From contig CBDHHG010000046.1 of assembly GCA_965263225.1 (NCBI GenBank), forward strand, positions 310,001 to 374,000: a stretch of 64,000 nt of DNA, read 5' to 3'. Position numbers and translations under genes: made by a program. Origin of the DNA: DT-111 sp965263225. GTDB lineage: Bacteria; Bacteroidota; Bacteroidia; Chitinophagales; Saprospiraceae. The notes beneath the pieces were generated by a model. That model was not told where the DNA came from, did not search any database, and worked only from the letters and a program-made list of their open reading frames with translations. Below, in pieces: positions 42,442-51,759 of this stretch; the first letter of the stretch is position 1, and the number at the start of each line of letters is the position of its first letter.

Positions 42442-44176
42442 ATTTGCTGTTTACGCTAAGTTTCTTGCCTACTTAAGGCCCTATTGGGTTAAGGAAATAC
42501 TCTTGCTTGTACTGATTTTGATTGGAAGTGCAGGCTCCTTGGCTTCACCCTACGTCCTTAAGATAATCATTGATGATGTTTTTCCTAATCAGGATTACCA
42601 GCTGCTAATGCAGGTCTTGGGGATCTTAGTGGCTGTATACATCGTTCGTATAAGTGCTTATTTTGCGGCAGACTATCTCGATACCTGGATTGGAAGCCAC
42701 ATTATGCTGGACATCAGGAAGGAGCTTTTTCGTCATCTGCTCACCTTACCCCTCTCTTTTTTCAAGAAGAACCAAACGGGAGATATTGTTCACCGGATCA
42801 ACAATGAAGTAGAGCAAATACAGGATGCCTTGACAGATAGTGTGGTTCGGTTTTTAAACAATATGTTTACGCTATTGGGCTTGATGATTATGCTCTGCAT
42901 ATTGAATTATCGCCTATTCCTCATTTCTGTTCTAATTTATCCCTTTGTTATCCTGACTATTCGGTACTTCAACCCGCTTATTCGGAAAATGTATAAGCAG
43001 ATTCGCGAGAACGAGGCTAGCCTGCTAAGCTTTTTTTCTGAGCGATTTGACAATATCAAGCTGATCAAGAGCTTCAATGCTTATGGATACGAAGATGGGC
43101 GTTTGGTGGCACAAATCAATAAGCTGATTGGGTTAAATCTAAAAGGTACGGTATACTCATCTGGGACCAAAAATATTACCGTTTTCCTCCTAGCGCTGTC
43201 CCCCATTATCATATTCGGTTATGGTGGGAGTCAAGTGCTTAATGGAGCGATGAGTGTCGGTGCTTTGATCGCTTTTTTACAATACATGAACCGCTTCTAT
43301 AAACCAGTGCGGGATATGATGAATTTGTACGTAGACTTAATCCAGACTTCTGTTTCTATCCATCGGGTATTTGAGTATTTGGATGAATCTGCACCGATCC
43401 AAACCGAGGGTAAAGTAGTAGAGGTAGCACCAAAGCAAACTATCAAATTCAGGAATGTAAGCTTTGCCTATGAGGGTAAAGCTGTTTTGGATAGCCTTAA
43501 TGCGACCTTTGAAGTGGGGAAAAGCTATGCCATCGTAGGCGCAAGTGGGTGCGGGAAAAGTACCCTATTATCGTTGCTCTGTAAGTTTTATGAGGCAGAT
43601 GATGGAGAGATCCTAATTGATGATCTACCTCTGCATGGCATCAACACCCGGGCTTGGATTGATCAACTAAATATTGTACACCAAGACAGTATGTTGTTTG
43701 AAGGAACGATCAGGGAGAACATCAATTATAGTAAACTAACGGATCAGGAGCAAGTGATTGAAAGAGCAGCTGAATTAGCAGGCATTGGTACGTATGTAAA
43801 AGATCTTCCAGCTCAATTTGATACCCAAGCAGGAGAAAAGGGGGCTCGCTTATCCGGCGGACAAAAGCAACGTATTGCCCTAGCTAGAGCCCTGTTGAAA
43901 AAAGCTGAGGTAATCGTTTTAGATGAAGCTACTTCTGCTGTGGATTCTGAAAATGAAGCAAAGCTTTTCCAGCATTTAAAAACAAGCTTTGCAGGAAAAA
44001 CTATTTTCCTGATTAGTCATCGATTAAGTACGGTAAGAGAAGCAGATGAAATCTTTGTCATGCAGGATGGCCGTATTGTGGAGCAAGGAACGCACGCGGG
44101 GCTGGTGGTCCAGAAAGGACCCTATTGGAACCTCTTTAAGCATCAGCTAACGAATGTACACTTCACATCTGTGTAA
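42428..44176 (+). CDS. ABC exporter, fused membrane and ATPase domains, no peptidase
   Basis: 582 residues. A six-TM type 1 ABC export domain (~1-310) is followed by an ATPase: Walker A GASGCGKST near 371, Q-loop HQDSMLFEGTIRENI, signature LSGGQKQRIALARAL near 476, Walker B VIVLDEATSAVD near 495, and the switch His in LISHRLSTV. There is no N-terminal C39 peptidase domain (the protein begins with the TM domain), so leader removal must be done elsewhere, fitting the S8 and S41 peptidases in the locus. The overlap with the hydroxylase gene supports a role as exporter of the modified peptide. Confidence 0.92.
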   Translation: MERSKFAVYAKFLAYLRPYWVKEILLLVLILIGSAGSLASPYVLKIIIDDVFPNQDYQLLMQVLGILVAVYIVRISAYFAADYLDTWIGSHIMLDIRKELFRHLLTLPLSFFKKNQTGDIVHRINNEVEQIQDALTDSVVRFLNNMFTLLGLMIMLCILNYRLFLISVLIYPFVILTIRYFNPLIRKMYKQIRENEASLLSFFSERFDNIKLIKSFNAYGYEDGRLVAQINKLIGLNLKGTVYSSGTKNITVFLLALSPIIIFGYGGSQVLNGAMSVGALIAFLQYMNRFYKPVRDMMNLYVDLIQTSVSIHRVFEYLDESAPIQTEGKVVEVAPKQTIKFRNVSFAYEGKAVLDSLNATFEVGKSYAIVGASGCGKSTLLSLLCKFYEADDGEILIDDLPLHGINTRAWIDQLNIVHQDSMLFEGTIRENINYSKLTDQEQVIERAAELAGIGTYVKDLPAQFDTQAGEKGARLSGGQKQRIALARALLKKAEVIVLDEATSAVDSENEAKLFQHLKTSFAGKTIFLISHRLSTVREADEIFVMQDGRIVEQGTHAGLVVQKGPYWNLFKHQLTNVHFTSV

Positions 44177-44186
44177 ATGACCGCCA

Positions 44187-45494
44187 ATGAAAATTGTACA
44201 AAGCTTTTGGTCGACTCCTCTTTTCCAGGAATTAGGGGGTAAAAAATTGCACCAGTATAGTGGACGGTGGTTACATTGGCGCTATCATTTGATGAGCTGG
44301 GCACTAAGCTGTCTGAAACTGAGGGAATTCTATCCCGAGGTATGTCTGGTGACGGATAAAATTGGAAAGGAACTGTTGATTGATCAGATGCAGCTGCCAT
44401 ACACCGAAGTGCAGGTTCGTTTAGATGAGATTAATAGCTACGATCCTAATCTTTGGGCCCTGGGTAAAATATACACCTATCGTATTCAAAAAGAGCCCTT
44501 TTTGCATGTTGATGCAGATGTCTTCACTTGGAAGAAATTTGATGAGGATTTGCTAAAGGCTCCTCTGATTGCGCAGAGTGAAGAACAGGATTTTGATTCT
44601 TTTTACCTCCCCATTTTGGAGGATATCTATCAGCATTGCAGCTCCGTTCCATCTATTCTCCGTACCTATTGTCCACCGGCAGGGAAGAGTGTGAATGGTG
44701 CCAATGCAGGAATCTTTGGCGGTCAAAATCTTGACTTTTTCCAGGACTATACACAAAGGATATTTGCCTTTATTGATTCCAATCAGAAAGAGCTGAAACA
44801 GGTCAAGGTTACGATGATTAATGCTGTTTTGGAACAGGTGCTCTTCTACTATTTAGCACGGGATAAGGGCATTCCAATTAGCTATTATCTACCTGAATTG
44901 CTACAGCCATTCGAAGAGGTGGTGCGATTTAATCTTTTGCCAAACGTCAGTCATTACATTCATGCTATAGGAGACTTCAAGCAAAAAGAATGGATCTGCG
45001 GGGAAATAGAATTGAGATTGAGGTTTGAATTTCCGGAATACTACTCGAAACTTTTAAAGCGCTTTAACCTACAACCTTTAGTGATCCCCGATAAGCTGTC
45101 GAGAAGAAAATCTGTCAGGCGTGCCTTTTCCATTTATGAGTATTTAGAAAAGAGTTCAAAAGAATTACTCTGGCAAAAAAAGTTTTGCTTGAATCCAGCT
45201 TTTTCCTATGCGATTGTTGAAAAGGAAAAGTCTGCTTTTTCAAAACTCGCCTATGATCGAGAGCTGGTTTTTTGCCGCGGGGCACAAAATTCAGATTTGA
45301 TTATTCCACTTCGAAATTGGGATAGTTTATTACAGTATTTTCAGCAACCCAATAGTGCATGTGATTTATTTTCAAGAGTTTATGGCGTTCTAAAAGAGGA
45401 AGGGATGACGGTGGAGCGAGCTAGCGAAAAACTATTGTGCTTCATTACGAGGAAATGGCTGTACGATGGTGTATTGGAACCAGCTTCGGGTTGA
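44187..45494 (+). CDS. DUF6734-type putative glycosyltransferase
   Basis: 435 residues, soluble. The opening MKIVQSFWSTPLFQELGGKK and the region SWALSCLKLREFYPEVCLVTDKIGKELLIDQMQLPYT are those of a Bacteroidota family I know as DUF6734. A DxD-type nucleotide-sugar motif stands at Asp109-Ala-Asp111 (PFLHVDADVFTWKKF), as expected for a GT-A fold. NGANAGIFGGQNLDFF is a further conserved-looking segment. Ten bases after the exporter, it closes the RiPP operon. It gives the locus two potential sugar-transfer enzymes. Family name from memory; activity unproven. Confidence 0.65.
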   Translation: MKIVQSFWSTPLFQELGGKKLHQYSGRWLHWRYHLMSWALSCLKLREFYPEVCLVTDKIGKELLIDQMQLPYTEVQVRLDEINSYDPNLWALGKIYTYRIQKEPFLHVDADVFTWKKFDEDLLKAPLIAQSEEQDFDSFYLPILEDIYQHCSSVPSILRTYCPPAGKSVNGANAGIFGGQNLDFFQDYTQRIFAFIDSNQKELKQVKVTMINAVLEQVLFYYLARDKGIPISYYLPELLQPFEEVVRFNLLPNVSHYIHAIGDFKQKEWICGEIELRLRFEFPEYYSKLLKRFNLQPLVIPDKLSRRKSVRRAFSIYEYLEKSSKELLWQKKFCLNPAFSYAIVEKEKSAFSKLAYDRELVFCRGAQNSDLIIPLRNWDSLLQYFQQPNSACDLFSRVYGVLKEEGMTVERASEKLLCFITRKWLYDGVLEPASG

Positions 45495-45507
45495 AAACGG
45501 AGAATAA

Positions 45508-47514
45508 CTAATTGATAAAGCGCCAGTTCACACCAAATCTAAATCCATTGAAAGGGTAGGGGGCGTAAGCAGCCTGGTAATACAGTTTTCGGTCTAGGAA
45601 AAGAATCGAAAGGTTCTCATACTTGAAAAAGGCTCGGAAATTGCCAATGCGCATGCTAAAGAAAGCATCAGTATTGGGGTAGGCGTCTATTTTCTGGTCG
45701 GACAATTGAAATTGTCCTGTAAATGGGTTGTAATAATAGCCATCCCATTCCGTATTAAACCGCATATCTACGCCCCAGCGTACACTAAGCACCCGAAACC
45801 AGGTGCCAGCATAGTAGAGACTATGTTTGGTGTATAAAGTGGGAACCCGAACAAATGTTTCACTTGACTGCTGGAAAGCAATGGTGTTATCCAGATGTAC
45901 CTGGCCTAATCTGAAATTCTTTTGTACCATTAACTGACTGATACTAATGGGGACGCCAGTTTGCTGGGAAACACCTGTTTCATCAAAATAGATGAAGTTA
46001 TTAACGAGGTGATAGCCACCTGAAAGGGTGATACCCAGTGCGGGGAGATGGTAAGAGGCAGTTAAATTAGTCTCTAGCGTGGAACGAAAAGATTTCTCCC
46101 ATACTTGTATCTGTGATAAACGGTATTGTTCCTGCAATAAGGTTGGGCTATACAATTGGCTGCTGGCCTGTACCTTCAGGCTTCCCCCCTGCTTAAGATC
46201 GAAGAATAGTTCTCCATTCAACTTATAATCTCCGCGATTATCCAACAGACCGAAATGCGCATTGGTAGAAATAAATAGGCGTTCGCTTGGGTTGAAAGTC
46301 AGTTTACCAGTCAGAAACAGGTTATTGACGGTAGATTTGACCGGCTCAAAATCTAACCAGTGTAAGCTGTGTACCAGTCCCACCTGCAAAAGATCTTTCT
46401 CTTGCTTAACCTCGTTGTCTTGTGCAGCCGCTCCCAAGCGGAAAGTGCTTAGGTTAAAGACATTCTCCAATTTGCGGTGCTCCAAATAAAATCTACTGCC
46501 GCGATCATCCACTCGAAATTCGGGAAACTGATTGAAGAATAGGGTGTCAGCCGTAGCAGCTTCTTCAAAAAACTTATACTTACTGGTATTATAGAGTAAT
46601 TGATGCGATAAGGTATAGGAACGCAGTGGCCCGCGAATGGAGTCCTCTCGCCCTCCAAATTGTAGATAATGTGTGTAACTAAACTCTTGATGCCGATGTC
46701 GCGTCTGCCCACTTTCCAGGGCTGTAACTGCTGAGGCTGGCCCTCGAAATTGCCCTGTTTTTTCCGGTTCTTGAAAAACACCCCCATTGTCCTCCGCTTC
46801 GGCAGTATTAGTAGCTACTGAGAGATAAGCGCGATATCTACCGCTTTTGCTCTCATAGGACATATTGTTGACGAAAGTGCTCATCCTATGGTTCTGATTG
46901 GGGTATTGGTTGGACGATCCAATGTAGCTGTGCCGGTCATAAACCAAGGCATAGTTAATTCCATTGGCAAAATTCCGGCTGAATTTAGCTTTAAAGATAC
47001 CATCAGCCTGTTCCCCACCTTGTGTATAATGCACATTCGTATAAGGCTTTTCCAAACGGTAATAAGGCGTTTGGTTAGCCTTGGTAAAGTAAAGATCATA
47101 TTGATGCAAACCGACATCAAAGCCACGTCTTTGACTGGCTTCGAAGAGGATGGGGCGGGCAGCTGAACCGATAATACCCAAGTGCATGTAGTCAAAATCC
47201 CGTTGTCGAGCCGGATCGTACTGGTGAAAATACCCAGATAGTAGACTATCCGCAAAAGGCGTTTCTCGATTAGGGTTTTCGGAATAGTAAAGGAATACGC
47301 CAAAGGTATCCACCTCATCCGCCAATTGTTCATCGAACTCCATCTGGGAAACATCATCTTGCCCACCGGTAACTGTTGGGCGCTGTGAGGTAGTAGACCG
47401 TTGCGTCGGCTGACCAGATCTCAATACCTTCTCCGACCGTTGCTGAGCCCAGAGACTGGGGCTTAGCACAGCCAATAATCCGATCAATATGGTGGTATGG
47501 AGTCTTTTCGTCAT
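45508..47514 (-). CDS. Putative porin (Porin_10-like outer-membrane beta-barrel)
   Basis: 668 residues with a signal peptide (VLSPSLWAQ). The mature protein is rich in alternating aromatic/polar strands (GINYALVYDRHSYIGSSNQYPNQNHRMSTFVNN and many others) and ends in a typical barrel strand with aromatic residue near the C terminus (FRFGVNWRFIN). The early phrase DTFGVFLYYSENPNRETPFADSLLSGYFHQYDPARQRDFDYMHLG matches the Bacteroidota 'putative porin' family. It lies in the outer membrane; solute unknown. It converges with the RiPP operon and is not part of it. Confidence 0.87.
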   Translation of the reverse strand: MTKRLHTTILIGLLAVLSPSLWAQQRSEKVLRSGQPTQRSTTSQRPTVTGGQDDVSQMEFDEQLADEVDTFGVFLYYSENPNRETPFADSLLSGYFHQYDPARQRDFDYMHLGIIGSAARPILFEASQRRGFDVGLHQYDLYFTKANQTPYYRLEKPYTNVHYTQGGEQADGIFKAKFSRNFANGINYALVYDRHSYIGSSNQYPNQNHRMSTFVNNMSYESKSGRYRAYLSVATNTAEAEDNGGVFQEPEKTGQFRGPASAVTALESGQTRHRHQEFSYTHYLQFGGREDSIRGPLRSYTLSHQLLYNTSKYKFFEEAATADTLFFNQFPEFRVDDRGSRFYLEHRKLENVFNLSTFRLGAAAQDNEVKQEKDLLQVGLVHSLHWLDFEPVKSTVNNLFLTGKLTFNPSERLFISTNAHFGLLDNRGDYKLNGELFFDLKQGGSLKVQASSQLYSPTLLQEQYRLSQIQVWEKSFRSTLETNLTASYHLPALGITLSGGYHLVNNFIYFDETGVSQQTGVPISISQLMVQKNFRLGQVHLDNTIAFQQSSETFVRVPTLYTKHSLYYAGTWFRVLSVRWGVDMRFNTEWDGYYYNPFTGQFQLSDQKIDAYPNTDAFFSMRIGNFRAFFKYENLSILFLDRKLYYQAAYAPYPFNGFRFGVNWRFIN

Positions 47515-47803
47515 ATTCTATTATCCGATACGCACTATCGTTCAAATCCAAAAAGCATGCAATCCTGCGTTTCCCTTGCCCTCCTTGAGAACGGCCAATA
47601 AGGCAAATTGGTTGCCTACCTCCACCTCCTTAACCCTCTAGTGGACTTTCATTGGCTTTCCATTAAGGATTGATGAGATAAAGGTCGAAATAAACTTTGA
47701 AAGTAGAGAGAAGATGTTTACTCCCCCTTTAACTCTGAACGTTCAACTTTCAACCCTCAACTCTAAACTTCCCCCTTTCAACTCTCATTCTTCACTCTCC
47801 CCC
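47515..47803. other. Intergenic with pyrimidine-rich low-complexity run
   Basis: From ~47715 to 47805 the plus strand repeats variants of CAACTTTCAAC/CTCAACTCT/CCCCCTT. It is imperfect, non-coding, and lies between two minus-strand genes. No terminator stem was found. Confidence 0.5.
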
Positions 47804-48607
47804 CTACAAACCCAAAACAGCTGGATTCATGCCCATATTAGAGAATCCACCGTCATGATACAAATTCTGCATAGTTACCATCTTGGTTAGATCAGAGAAC
47901 ATACTTACGCAGTAATCGGCACAAGCATCAGCAGAGGCGTTGCCAAGTGGAGACATCTTATCCGCATATCCAAAGAATTCTTCAAAGCCCTTCACTCCAC
48001 TACCTGCAGTGGTCCAGGTAGGAGATTGAGAAACGGTATTTACTCTAACTTTTTTCTCAACCCCAAAGTGGTACCCGAAGCTACGAGCAAATGATTCCAG
48101 GAGGGCTTTCGATTCCGCCATTTCGTTGTAATCAGGGAATACCCTTTGAGCAGCGATATACGTCAATGCCAAAATAGAACCCCAGTCGTTGATGGCATCC
48201 AGTTTCCAAATCGTCTGCATCACTCTATGGAATGACATAGCTGAAATGTCGAAAGTCTTATGCATGAAATCGTAGTTCAGATTAGTATAGTCTCTCTTTT
48301 TGCGCACATTTAAAGACATACCAATGGAGTGCAGCACGAAATCAATCTTGCCCCCCAAGACATCCATAGATTCGGTAAATAGATGCTCCAGGTCTTCCAT
48401 GCTGGTAGCATCTGCGGGAATGATTTTTGCGTTCAACTTTTCGCCAAGGGCGTTAATGGCACCAAAGCGCAGTGCTACAGGCGCATTGGTTAAAGTGATC
48501 TCTGCCCCTTCTTCCACGCAACGCTCTGCGATTTTCCAGGCAATGGATTTGTCATCTAGAGCACCGAAAATGATGCCTTTTTTTCCTGCTAAAAGATTAT
48601 TTGCCAT
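47804..48607 (-). CDS. fabI: Enoyl-[acyl-carrier-protein] reductase (NADH), FabI
   Basis: 267 residues, the usual FabI length. Catalyses the last reduction of fatty-acid elongation in the cytoplasm. FabI-specific features: LLAGKKGIIFGALDDKSIAWKIAERCVEEGAEITLTN at the N terminus (the non-canonical GxxxxxSxAW nucleotide motif), the active site Tyr-x6-Lys in DYNEMAESKALLESFARSFG, and VNTVSQSPTWTTAGSGVKGFEEFF, then AVLGL at the end. Separated by 128 bases from recN upstream. Confidence 0.95.
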   Translation of the reverse strand: MANNLLAGKKGIIFGALDDKSIAWKIAERCVEEGAEITLTNAPVALRFGAINALGEKLNAKIIPADATSMEDLEHLFTESMDVLGGKIDFVLHSIGMSLNVRKKRDYTNLNYDFMHKTFDISAMSFHRVMQTIWKLDAINDWGSILALTYIAAQRVFPDYNEMAESKALLESFARSFGYHFGVEKKVRVNTVSQSPTWTTAGSGVKGFEEFFGYADKMSPLGNASADACADYCVSMFSDLTKMVTMQNLYHDGGFSNMGMNPAVLGL

Positions 48608-48735
48608 AACATTTTTGATTACTCATGAAATTCCGGACACTCCGAAGAGATAGTGTGCCACTTGACTTCACTAATGATTGCTGTTCTGTTTCTTATCGTT
48701 AGGATTTCCTCCGTCTTGTAAGGCTTTTCCCTGAT

Positions 48736-50394
48736 CTAATTATTGGTGATTAGCTCTCTGGCGTTTTCCATGGCGGATTCGCTTGGTGGATTTTGACTTA
48801 ACATCGTGGCGATGGCTCGGATGCGTTCGTCTTGGTCCAGTAATCTCACCTTGGTGATCGTCCGATCTTCCTTATCCAATTTATAAATAAAGTAATGGGA
48901 ATCGGCCTTAGCTGCAATTTGTGGAGAGTGCGTAATGGATACAACCTGATGATGATTGGAAAGGACGCGTAGGATATTACCCATCCTTAGTGCCACATCT
49001 CCAGAAATTCCGGTATCAATCTCATCGAAGATCAAGGTGGGCAGTGGAATGGCACTGGCTACCAAAGATTTAGTGACCAAAGTCAGCCGGGCCAGTTCAC
49101 CTCCGGAAGCTACATCCTTAATCTGTTGCATGCGACTGCCCTTGTTGGCAGCAAAAAGGAAATATACTTCGTCCAAACCGGTATTGTTCAATTGTTCAGC
49201 GGCATCCATCATTACCTGTATTTTGGCAGCAGGCATCGCTAATTGGGCTAACATCTCGTGCACCTTGTTTTCAAAACCTGGAATTACTCTGGTACGGCTC
49301 TTCCTAAGCTTTTCGGCCTGGGCACGTAATTTTGTCTCCTGTTGCTCAATCTCTTTCTCCAACTTGTTGATCTCTGCATCTGAATTCGAATAAGCACTTA
49401 ATTTCTCTTCTAAGTCTTCCTGTATGGCCAGGAGTTCCTCAACAGTTCCTACTTGATGCTTCTTTTGCAAATTATCTAATAGGAACAGACGCTCATCTAG
49501 TGCTACTATTCGCTCCTCATCATATTCGGTGTTTTCCGCTATCTTCTCACACTCATTGGCCAATTCCTCTAGCCCACCCATTAATTCAGCAAATTGCTGT
49601 TGAATAGCACTGACTTGCTCATCTACCTTACCCAATTTGAGGAAATTGTTTTGCAATTCCTGCATTTGTCCAAGGATAGCATGTTCACTTTCAACTAGTT
49701 GCTGAAAAGCACTACCTAAAGTATGTTTAATATCTTCTGCATTGGCTAAGCGCGCATGCTCCTGATCTAAGTCTTGCTGTTCACCTGCAACCAATTCCGC
49801 TTGCTGTAATTCATCCAGCAGGAACTGATTGTAGTCCATCTCTTTAGAAGCACTTTGTGTGGCCTCCATCAAGTTGGCGAGACGTCTTTTATTCTGATGG
49901 TACTGCCGATACAAGCTTTGATACTTATCCAGTGCCGCTTGATTACCAGCTAATGCATCCAACATCCTCAATTGAAAAGAAACCTTGTGGATATCTAATG
50001 TATCAAATTGCTGGTGCAGATCGATCAGTGCAGAACTCAGGTTTTGGAGTACTTTGAGGTTGACTGGGGTATCGTTAATGAAAGCCCTGGATTTTCCGGA
50101 AGGGGCTATTTCTCTTCTAACAATGAGGTCTTCATCATAGTCCAAGTCATATTCCTCAAAAAAAGAGGACAAGTTATAGGGACGAATATTGAAGTTGCCC
50201 TCAATAACACATTTCTGAGATTCGTTATAGAGAGACTTTGTGTCAGCTCTATCACCCATGATGAGCCCTAAGGCACCAAGGAGGATGGATTTACCCGCCC
50301 CTGTTTCACCGGTGATTATCGTAAGTCCATCAGAGAAATTAATTTCCAAGGACTCGATAATGGCATAGTTTCTTATATGAAGGCTCTGAATCAT
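48736..50394 (-). CDS. recN: DNA repair protein RecN
   Basis: 552 residues, normal RecN length. An SMC-like ATPase acting in double-strand break repair. N-terminal half: MIQSLHIRNYAIIESLEINFSDGLTIITGETGAGKSILLGALGLIMGDRAD (Walker A). Long coiled coil in the middle (EEKLSAYSNSDAEINKLEKEIEQQETKLRAQAEKLRKS). C-terminal half: DVASGGELARLTLVTKSL signature, LIFDEIDTGISGDVALRMG Walker B, and VVSITHSPQIAAKADSHY. A TAAATTTG element on the minus strand at 50473-50466 is a possible promoter. Confidence 0.96.
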   Translation of the reverse strand: MIQSLHIRNYAIIESLEINFSDGLTIITGETGAGKSILLGALGLIMGDRADTKSLYNESQKCVIEGNFNIRPYNLSSFFEEYDLDYDEDLIVRREIAPSGKSRAFINDTPVNLKVLQNLSSALIDLHQQFDTLDIHKVSFQLRMLDALAGNQAALDKYQSLYRQYHQNKRRLANLMEATQSASKEMDYNQFLLDELQQAELVAGEQQDLDQEHARLANAEDIKHTLGSAFQQLVESEHAILGQMQELQNNFLKLGKVDEQVSAIQQQFAELMGGLEELANECEKIAENTEYDEERIVALDERLFLLDNLQKKHQVGTVEELLAIQEDLEEKLSAYSNSDAEINKLEKEIEQQETKLRAQAEKLRKSRTRVIPGFENKVHEMLAQLAMPAAKIQVMMDAAEQLNNTGLDEVYFLFAANKGSRMQQIKDVASGGELARLTLVTKSLVASAIPLPTLIFDEIDTGISGDVALRMGNILRVLSNHHQVVSITHSPQIAAKADSHYFIYKLDKEDRTITKVRLLDQDERIRAIATMLSQNPPSESAMENARELITNN

Positions 50395-50474
50395 GCTATA
50401 TTAGACCCATTGGAGTATGGCCAAACAATGAATGAATTTAGTGCTTACCGTTTTCAATTAGCGCACAAATTTAA

Positions 50475-50503
50475 TTGTTTTGGTGATAAAACCTTTATTT
50501 TTG
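50475..50503 (+). promoter_or_regulatory. Probable promoter of the 50.5-kb lipoprotein gene
   Basis: TTG 50475-50477, 18-base spacer, TATTTTTG 50496-50503, 26 bases before the start codon. The spacer is one base short of the usual range. Confidence 0.5.
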
Positions 50504-50529
50504 TCGATCATAACTAAAAGATAGCATTA

Positions 50530-51012
50530 ATGAAAAAATCCTTGCTTTTCGTTGTAGCAATAATTTTGATGTGGGCTTGTTCGCCAAATGGAACCAAGCA
50601 AGATTGGGTAGAAAAGGACCTTCTACAATATGGAATACCGATGGTTATCATGGCGCCTGATAGTGCGGAAGTAAACAGCTCTGATCTGGGTGGCTTGATT
50701 CAGGATGTCACCGTGAGAAAGGGAGATGAATACTATGTACAAATCTACGCTTCAGATGCCGAGACAACTGATATTGCAAGGGTGAAATCTGCTCAACTAT
50801 CAGAGGTGAAATCAAATCGGTATTTTTCGAAAATTGTTCAGGAAGAATCTGAAGGATTTATCTACGAATCAGCAATTGACTCCTCGACCGTAAACTATGG
50901 ATTTCGCTATGTAAGAGTGCAAGGAGATAAGGAATACATCTTTCAAACCGGACTGGTAGGAAACTTCAGTTTAGAGCAGGTGGAAAAGATGTATGAAGCT
51001 GTAAAACAATAA
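50530..51012 (+). CDS. Lipoprotein, unknown function
   Basis: 160 residues with a lipoprotein signal (VVAIILMWAC-SPNGTK). The mature part is a single alpha/beta domain: YGIPMVIMAPDSAEVNSSDLGGLIQDVTVRKGDEYYVQIYASDAETTDIARVKSAQLSEVKS, then VNYGFRYVRVQGDKEYIFQTGLVGNFSLEQVEKMYEAVKQ. No motif suggesting catalysis; the family is unknown to me. Probably faces the periplasm. Divergent from recN and monocistronic. Confidence 0.75.
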   Translation: MKKSLLFVVAIILMWACSPNGTKQDWVEKDLLQYGIPMVIMAPDSAEVNSSDLGGLIQDVTVRKGDEYYVQIYASDAETTDIARVKSAQLSEVKSNRYFSKIVQEESEGFIYESAIDSSTVNYGFRYVRVQGDKEYIFQTGLVGNFSLEQVEKMYEAVKQ

Positions 51013-51136
51013 CTGGAGCAGTCCTTGCTTAACGGTTCGGCAGATGGAACATTACAAGGTAGGGGGAAGAGGAGTTGTAGAAACCTTTGGGTGTTGTCCA
51101 ACTGGAAAGTATAGCTAAATGCAGACTCTTTTTACT

Positions 51137-51718
51137 TCAATACAGCCGCTTAATCTCCCCTTGAAGTAAACCTTCAATGGCCTTGAAAACGATCAAAGGT
51201 TTTTGAGGACGCCAGTTGACATCGTTGAAAATCCCGCCAAAATTTACGTAGGATTGCAGGCGGGTAGTTAGCATTTCGTCTTCGACATGTTGTAAGGTAT
51301 TCAGGCAGCAGATCCAGCCGTCCTCTTCCTTGATATCCTCGTACCACTCCTCATAATAGCTGTCATCTGAACCATGGAAATTCATGACATTTTCACAGAT
51401 GAGGATGTACTTATATATGTCGTGTGCAATCAAATTGTCTATCACCTCTCTTTTCAGGTGCATGATGTCATTGTGTAGGCAATCGTTCCACTCGCCAATC
51501 AATTCAATAATAGCCATCCCCTCGTGGTAGTCCACGAATAGTACCTTTAAATAAAGAGTAGCAGAACCAAAGGCATCCCATTGAGGGTGAATGAAATAGT
51601 TATATACCTTTTGAGTAAACTGAAATTCATTATACACTCTTCCAAAGAAAGGAGAATCTGGGTCTTCTGCGGCTACATAGCGATCACGCCATTGGAAATG
51701 AGGCTCAATATCATGCAT
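51137..51718 (-). CDS. Conserved-looking cytoplasmic protein, unknown
   Basis: 193 residues, acidic, no signal peptide or membrane segment. Contains many aromatic residues (FQWRDRYVAAEDPDSPFFGRVYNEFQFTQKVYNYFIHPQWDAFGS) and ends RPQKPLIVFKAIEGLLQGEIKRLY. The regular strand-helix pattern suggests a compact alpha/beta fold (VLFVDYHEGMAIIELIGEWNDCLHNDIMHLKREVIDNLIAHDIYKYILICENVMNF), reminiscent of STAS-like or 'cognate' regulatory modules, but I cannot assign it. It lies 41 bases downstream of the DUF3667 gene on the same strand, so they may be co-transcribed. Confidence 0.7.
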   Translation of the reverse strand: MHDIEPHFQWRDRYVAAEDPDSPFFGRVYNEFQFTQKVYNYFIHPQWDAFGSATLYLKVLFVDYHEGMAIIELIGEWNDCLHNDIMHLKREVIDNLIAHDIYKYILICENVMNFHGSDDSYYEEWYEDIKEEDGWICCLNTLQHVEDEMLTTRLQSYVNFGGIFNDVNWRPQKPLIVFKAIEGLLQGEIKRLY

Positions 51719-51759
51719 GTTTGTAAAACGACCTGAGAGAAGAAATTGTTTTCTGTTCT

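Noticed and set aside
24438..45494. Ordinary lanthipeptide cluster
   Set aside because: No LanC, LanM or full LanB, and the precursors have too few conserved Ser/Thr for typical lanthionine rings; only weak SpaB_C- and HopA1-like resemblances.
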